A DNA stretch of 64,000 bases, from NCBI GenBank assembly GCA_965229305.1, contig CBDDIZ010000032.1, forward strand, positions 62,001-126,000, given 5' to 3'. This DNA is from JALHNI01 sp965229305. Its GTDB lineage: Bacteria; Acidobacteriota; Terriglobia; Bryobacterales; Bryobacteraceae. The position numbers and the translations under genes are program-made. Numbering within the stretch: the first letter of the stretch is position 1; every line of letters begins with the position of its first letter. Positions 59,890 through 64,000 of the stretch are shown piece by piece. A model generated the notes under the pieces. The model saw only the letters and a program-made list of their open reading frames with translations. It did no database searches and was not told the DNA's origin.

Positions 59890-62145
59890 TTGGACCCGGC
59901 ATCACAGGATTTGGTTTATCAATTCGGCAGTTTCGAGCTCTCCGCCAGAACCGGCGAGCTCCGGAAGGGTGGCGTTTCTCTACGCCTTCCGCCGCAACCG
60001 ACTCTGGTCCTGCTTCGGCTGGTTTCCCGCAGCGGCGAATTGATCACCCGGGAGGAGCTCCGGGATGAAATCTGGAGCGACAACACCAATGTCGACTTCG
60101 AACTGGGTGTCAATCGCTGCATCCGCCGCATCCGGGCGACGATTCTGGATAACGCCGACGCACCGCGCTACATCGAAACCATCCCTCGCGTGGGATACCG
60201 CTTTATTGCCCCGGTCCAGATCCGGAGGGAGCGTGGCGCGGAAGCACCATCGGCAGTTCCCGAGGTGACGCCGGTGGAGCCGGCCCCGGCGTCGCCGCCC
60301 GCAGCGCCGGAACAACCGGTCCCGGCTCCGGCAGCCGCGGCTCCGGCTGCCCCGGTTCTGGTGGAGAGACCTCCGTTAGAGATTGCGAAGTGGTCTCCGA
60401 AGATCGGGGGAGCGATCGCGCTGTTGCTTCTGGGGGCGGCCTACTGGGGTTATGACCGGTGGCGCGGCCAGGAAATAGCGATCCCGACCAACTACGCAGT
60501 TCTGCCGTTCTCGAGTGACGCGGGGATCGCGGCTGGGCCGTCGTTTTCCCCCGACGGACGCCAAGTGGCCTACGCCTGGAACGGACTGCGGCAGGACAAT
60601 TTCGACATCTACATCCGTGAGGCAGGCTCGCCCAACCTGCGGCGGCTCACCAACTCCCCCGAGTCTGACTACAGCCCGGCCTGGTCTCCGGACGGCCGCT
60701 CGATCGCGTTCTGCCGTGGCACCGGCCATGAGAGTTCCGCCATCTGGGTGATTTCGCTCGCGACCGGAGCGGAGAGAAAGCTGGCCGAGTTGCAGTGGGC
60801 GGCCACGCCCAGCAGCCGCTACCTGACGTGGTCACCCGACAGCAATCGTCTGGTCTATGCCGGCAGTGCCACTGACGAAAAAGTGAACGGCCTCTTCGAG
60901 CTTGACGTCGCGACCGGCGCGATCCAGCGTCTCACCACCGCCGAGCGCGGAGCCTCGGATCTGCATCCGGCCTACGCTCCTGACGGTCGCCAGGTTGCCT
61001 TTGCCCGGGATATCGGCAGCGGCGTGGCCCGGCTCTGGCTGCTCCCCATGAAGCCCGAGGGCGGAGCGGACGGAGATCCCGTCCGGCTGGATTGGCCGGG
61101 CTTCGAAAGCGCAACCTCCTCGCGGCCGGCTTGGACGCCGGACAGCCGCTACCTGGTCTTCACCTCGAATCGCGCCGGCCGCGTCGCTCTGTGGCTCGTC
61201 AAGCCGCACCCGGGCTCGAAGCCCCGGCCCCTGGCCGCGCTTGGCGTGGAAAATACGGACGCGGCCATCTCCGCCCAGGGCCAACTCGCCATGGTCCGCC
61301 ACCATCAGGACGTAGACATCTACCAGTTGGAGGTGAGCCTGCTGCGCCGCGGCTTGCCGGCGTCGCCAACACCGGTGCTGAACTCCACGCAGATGGAGTC
61401 CAACCCGCAGGTGTCCCCGGACGGCTCGCGCATCGCCATGGAGTCCAATCGCGGCGGACTCCGGGAAATCTGGACCTCGAATCCGGACGGCACCAACCCC
61501 ACCCAGATGACGAATCTGCTGAACCCGATCACCGGCTCTCCGGCCTGGTCACCCGACGGCCGCCGCATTGCCTTCGACTCCCGCGTCGGCGGCGTACCCA
61601 CTATCTATATCGTGTCCGCGCAGGGCGGCCCGGCCCAAGCCGTCACGCGCCCCGAGACAGCAGGCGTAGTGCCGACCTGGTCTCCGGACGGTTCGTCGAT
61701 CTACTACAGTTCCGGCCGGAGTGGCCGATCCGAGCTGTGGCGCATTCCTGCCACGGGAGGGGCGGCGGAACAAGTTTCGCGCAACGGCGGGTTCTCCCCG
61801 GTGATCGCCCACCGCCGGCTGTTGTACGCCGCCAATCAGGCTCGCGTCACCACGCTCCGCGAGCTCAACCTGCAGACCAACCAGGAAACTGACCTCGTCA
61901 CCCGGGTAATGCGCCGCAATTACTACCCCGCTAGCGATGGCACGTACTTCATCGCTCCGGAGAATGGCGGGTATTCGCTCCTGTTCCTTCCCGCGCATCA
62001 ACCGACGGCCCAAAGCCTCTTCCAATTCACGGCCCAGCCCGGCGAGGGCATGAGCCTCTCGCCTGACGGCCGGATCCTGTATTACGGGCAATCGGAGAAA
62101 ACCGGTTCCGATCTGTTGCTGGTGCAGGATTTCTGGAAGAAGTAA
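59890..62145 (+). CDS. Membrane-anchored winged-helix regulator with TolB/WD40 beta-propeller (copy 2)
   Basis: 751-residue paralogue of the regulator at 40897. Winged helix at about 7-100 (LVYQFGSFELSARTGELRKG, PRYIETIPRVGYRFIAPV), a Pro/Ala-rich linker of about 60 residues, one membrane helix (about 180, IGGAIALLLLGAAYWGY) and a periplasmic TolB-type propeller (PSFSPDGRQVAYAW, PAWSPDGRSIAFCR, PAWTPDSRYLVFTS, PAWSPDGRRIAFDS). The TTG at 59890 is chosen because it aligns with the paralogue's start; the frame is open to 59848. The two copies share the ends GSDLLLVRDFW and GSDLLLVQDFW. It is divergent from the carotenoid oxygenase, with 102 bp between. Confidence 0.85.
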   Translation: MDPASQDLVYQFGSFELSARTGELRKGGVSLRLPPQPTLVLLRLVSRSGELITREELRDEIWSDNTNVDFELGVNRCIRRIRATILDNADAPRYIETIPRVGYRFIAPVQIRRERGAEAPSAVPEVTPVEPAPASPPAAPEQPVPAPAAAAPAAPVLVERPPLEIAKWSPKIGGAIALLLLGAAYWGYDRWRGQEIAIPTNYAVLPFSSDAGIAAGPSFSPDGRQVAYAWNGLRQDNFDIYIREAGSPNLRRLTNSPESDYSPAWSPDGRSIAFCRGTGHESSAIWVISLATGAERKLAELQWAATPSSRYLTWSPDSNRLVYAGSATDEKVNGLFELDVATGAIQRLTTAERGASDLHPAYAPDGRQVAFARDIGSGVARLWLLPMKPEGGADGDPVRLDWPGFESATSSRPAWTPDSRYLVFTSNRAGRVALWLVKPHPGSKPRPLAALGVENTDAAISAQGQLAMVRHHQDVDIYQLEVSLLRRGLPASPTPVLNSTQMESNPQVSPDGSRIAMESNRGGLREIWTSNPDGTNPTQMTNLLNPITGSPAWSPDGRRIAFDSRVGGVPTIYIVSAQGGPAQAVTRPETAGVVPTWSPDGSSIYYSSGRSGRSELWRIPATGGAAEQVSRNGGFSPVIAHRRLLYAANQARVTTLRELNLQTNQETDLVTRVMRRNYYPASDGTYFIAPENGGYSLLFLPAHQPTAQSLFQFTAQPGEGMSLSPDGRILYYGQSEKTGSDLLLVQDFWKK

Positions 62146-62295
62146 GCGCGCCAGGAACAACCCTTCAAAAAATCTCGCTTCTGGCGAAATCGCCATGATC
62201 AATTTGGGCTCGCGATCCCCCCTTATCAAGTGGAACCGCGAAGGATGCCTTCCGGATTCCAGACTTCAGATCAATTCAGCAAGGAGATTCATGTC

Positions 62296-62568
62296 ATGAA
62301 GAAGAAGGGTATTTACCTCGCGATCACGGTTGCGGCCGTGCTGAGCTGCGTCCAGGCGATGATGGGCGAACCGGTGGTCAACATTGGCAAGCGCCACGGC
62401 GAGTTGCGGGCGGCTCAGGAAGCGATCGTCGCGGCCTACACGCACGTCGGCTTGGCTCAGGCGAACAACAGCTATGCGCTCGGCGGGCACGCCGCCAAGG
62501 CCAAAGAGTATTTGGACAAGGCCGATGCCGAACTGCGTCTGGCGGCGGACTCCGCCAACAAGCGCTAA
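62296..62568 (+). CDS. Small exported helical protein (GGHAxKA family)
   Basis: 90 residues: signal peptide (MKKKGIYLAITVAAVLSCVQ) and an all-helical mature part with LRAAQEAIVAAYTHVGLAQA, then NNSYALGGHAAKAKEYLDKA and a final helix. The GGHAxKAxxxLxxA pattern recurs in many small exported proteins of Proteobacteria and Acidobacteria whose role is unknown. Strong AAGGAG (62281-62286) and a clear terminator downstream suggest it is well expressed. Confidence 0.78.
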   Translation: MKKKGIYLAITVAAVLSCVQAMMGEPVVNIGKRHGELRAAQEAIVAAYTHVGLAQANNSYALGGHAAKAKEYLDKADAELRLAADSANKR

Positions 62569-62592
62569 GAGGTGACGTAATTGGCCAGCTCG

Positions 62593-62631
62593 GACGGGAG
62601 ATGTTTGGGAACAAACACTCCCGTCTATTTT
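62593..62631 (+). terminator. Intrinsic terminator of the small exported protein gene
   Basis: GACGGGAG-A-TGTTTG (62593-62607) pairs with CAAACA-CTCCCGTC (62612-62625), a 14-bp stem with one bulged A, followed by TATTTT (62626-62631). Confidence 0.85.
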
Positions 62632-62662
62632 CGTGAAGAGTCCCCCGCCCGCCCCCTCCGCC

Positions 62663-63142
62663 TTATTTGAGATCCTCCAACCTCAACGCCCCTCCCAGAA
62701 ACTCACAGCCCCAGGGTTCTCCGAAGGCATTCAGCACCTCCCTCGACGGCACTCCCTCGCGCAGAACCTCCGCCAAGCCTCCAAAGAACGCATAGGCGTC
62801 CAACCCCGGCAGCATCATCACCAACTGACGTGACGGCTGGTCGCTGACATTGACGAAGCGATGCGGCACGCCCCCGGGCACCGAGATCACGTCACCCGCT
62901 TTGGCGGGGTAACGCTTGCCATCCACCTCAAAGACGTAACGGCCCTCCAACACCCGAAAGACCTCGGTCTCCGGATGGCGGTGGAAGGGCGGGCCAAAGC
63001 CGGGGGCGTTGGTGGTCTCGATGATCGTCAGCTCTCCACCGGAGTCCGCCGGTTCGAGCACGACGCCGAGGGTGAGCCCCAGCGCGGGCAGGCTTAGCGT
63101 CCGGGTCTGCCGGAAGCGGGAATGGTGAAATTGAAATGGCAT
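62663..63142 (-). CDS. Cupin domain protein
   Basis: 159-residue single-domain cupin. The metal motif 1 is PPFHRHPETEVFRVLEG (about 51-67: His, His, Glu) and motif 2 is GDVISVPGGVPHRFVN (His at about 94). Such proteins are dioxygenases, isomerases or small-molecule binders. A C-terminal helical part (AYAFFGGLAEVLREGVPSRE) resembles the quercetinase-like group. No operon partner; function unknown. Confidence 0.83.
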   Translation of the reverse strand: MPFQFHHSRFRQTRTLSLPALGLTLGVVLEPADSGGELTIIETTNAPGFGPPFHRHPETEVFRVLEGRYVFEVDGKRYPAKAGDVISVPGGVPHRFVNVSDQPSRQLVMMLPGLDAYAFFGGLAEVLREGVPSREVLNAFGEPWGCEFLGGALRLEDLK

Positions 63143-63212
63143 AGATGGCTCCTTACTGAATCAGGGGAGCGATTCGACGCGGAATCGATCAGGCTGGTGC
63201 GAAAAAACGGGG

Positions 63213-64000
63213 CTAAGACCGGGCGCTCTCCGCCCGGCCCGTCGGACGCAGCACCATTAACGCGATGTCGTCGAACTGGGGCGCGGTGCGGACGAAGTCC
63301 GCGATCTCGTCGAGGACGTGCGCGCAGATCTCGGTGGGAGCTTCCCGGCAGGCGCGCGCGGCGCATTCTTCCAGCCGGGCTTCGCCGAACTGTTCGTCGT
63401 TCGGGTCCAGCGCGTCCACCACGCCATCGGTAAAGGCGATCAGGAGGTCCCCCGGCGAAAGCACCGCGAGGCCGGTGTCGTAATGGCTCCATGGCAACAG
63501 ACCAAGCGGCGCCCCGCCGGAATCGAACTGAAAGGGCGTCCGCTCCACCCGGCCGCCACGGTCGCGCAAAAGGAACGGCGAGTTGTGTCCCGCGTTAACG
63601 TACTCCAAACGGCCGGTGTGGCTGTCGTAGAGCCCGATGAAGAGCGTCGAATAACGGTTGGAGTCCGTCAGGCTGTAGAGCGTTCCGTTCAACTGGTCCA
63701 TGAATTCGCTGAGGTTCCCCTGGCAGAGCGGCAGGCCCGTCCGCACGAGGCCCTGCAGTGTGGCCATCAGCAGGGCGGCGGCCAGCCCCTTGCCGGAGAC
63801 ATCCCCCACGGCCAGCCCTAACCGGCCTTCGCCGAGCGGAATGAAGTCGTAGTAGTCACCCCCGACGGCGCGCGCGGCCTGATAGGCGAAGCCGGCCTCC
63901 AGATCGGAAACCGCCGGAGCTTCCGCCGGCAGAAGCCGCAGTTGCACCTGACGCGCAATCTCCAACTCGCGCTCCGCCCGCTCGCGCTCCATCGCCCGTT
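63213..64000 (-). CDS. SpoIIE/RsbU-type PP2C phosphatase, C-terminal part (cut by right edge)
   Basis: The visible 262 residues are a Mn/Mg-dependent Ser/Thr phosphatase domain: RELEIARQVQLRLLP (linker), RAVGGDYYDFI and LAVGDVSGKGLAAALLMATL (metal-binding Asp residues), YVNAGHNSPFLL, IAFTDGVVDALD and QFDDIALMVL (last metal Asp). The frame is open through the right edge, so a sensor domain probably lies outside. RsbU-type enzymes dephosphorylate anti-sigma-factor antagonists in partner-switching circuits; no such partner is visible here. It is 70 bp from the cupin gene on the same strand. Confidence 0.88.
   Translation of the reverse strand, partial: RAMERERAERELEIARQVQLRLLPAEAPAVSDLEAGFAYQAARAVGGDYYDFIPLGEGRLGLAVGDVSGKGLAAALLMATLQGLVRTGLPLCQGNLSEFMDQLNGTLYSLTDSNRYSTLFIGLYDSHTGRLEYVNAGHNSPFLLRDRGGRVERTPFQFDSGGAPLGLLPWSHYDTGLAVLSPGDLLIAFTDGVVDALDPNDEQFGEARLEECAARACREAPTEICAHVLDEIADFVRTAPQFDDIALMVLRPTGRAESARS

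Noticed and set aside
1..64000. CRISPR arrays, tRNA/rRNA genes, insertion sequences, prophage
   Set aside because: No repeat-spacer pattern, no cloverleaf or rRNA sequence, and no transposase or integrase frame was seen on either strand.

Overview
The window looks like the chromosome of a GC-rich soil acidobacterion of the Solibacter/Bryobacter lineage (Bryobacterales). The evidence is lineage-typical protein content: Oar-like TonB receptors, planctomycete-type cytochrome/DUF1501 pairs, two proteins with the Solibacter-type C-terminal domain (TIGR03437-like), winged-helix/TolB regulators, a PEP-CTERM protein and a TIGR02999-like ECF sigma factor. I see no tRNA, rRNA, CRISPR array, IS element or phage gene.

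Layout. (1) 1-7.1 kb: a TonB receptor (cut by the left edge) and a five-gene operon (Gfo/Idh/MocA oxidoreductase, cytochrome-copper monooxygenase, ThuA protein, two sugar-isomerase-like TIM barrels). Both have the same 16-bp palindrome (CCTATCC-N2-GGATAGG) just upstream of the promoter, so they are probably one sugar/glycoside uptake and oxidation system. (2) 7.3-22.6 kb: a catabolic region around an IclR regulator at 16543. It holds an enolase-superfamily enzyme, a HisD-like dehydrogenase and a dimethylformamidase-beta-like protein in one operon; a divergent RraA-like aldolase plus amidohydrolase; a creatininase-like hydrolase; an MFS transporter; a second amidohydrolase; an S9 peptidase; and a large TonB receptor. 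Five inverted repeats GTTC-N8-GAAC lie in the intergenic regions, and most sit 40-41 nt from a -10 hexamer; four of these promoters appear leaderless. (3) 22.7-32.2 kb: a five-gene operon with two PSD1/DUF1549/DUF1553 cytochromes, two DUF1501 proteins and a PPC-type exported protein. (4) 32.3-37.1 kb: a second module with the same parts (enolase-superfamily dehydratase, IclR regulator, DMFase-beta-like protein) plus an esterase. A variant of the same operator lies 40 nt from the dehydratase -10 box. (5) 37.2-43.2 kb: an exported protein of unknown function, a PEP-CTERM protein, a beta-lactamase-like serine hydrolase and a winged-helix/TolB regulator. (6) 43.3-54.1 kb: a MliC-like protein, two very large exported proteins of unknown function, a glucanase-like protein and an MFS transporter. 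(7) 54.5-64 kb: signalling genes (winged-helix/TPR regulator, Ser/Thr kinase, ECF sigma, winged-helix/TolB regulator, SpoIIE-type phosphatase), a carotenoid oxygenase, a small exported protein and a cupin.

The most interesting signal is the IclR regulon. The shared operator, its near-constant spacing to the -10 boxes, and the repeated trio of enolase-superfamily enzyme, DMFase-beta-like protein and IclR regulator suggest an undescribed, duplicated pathway for an amide- or carboxylate-bearing substrate. The substrate cannot be read from the sequence.
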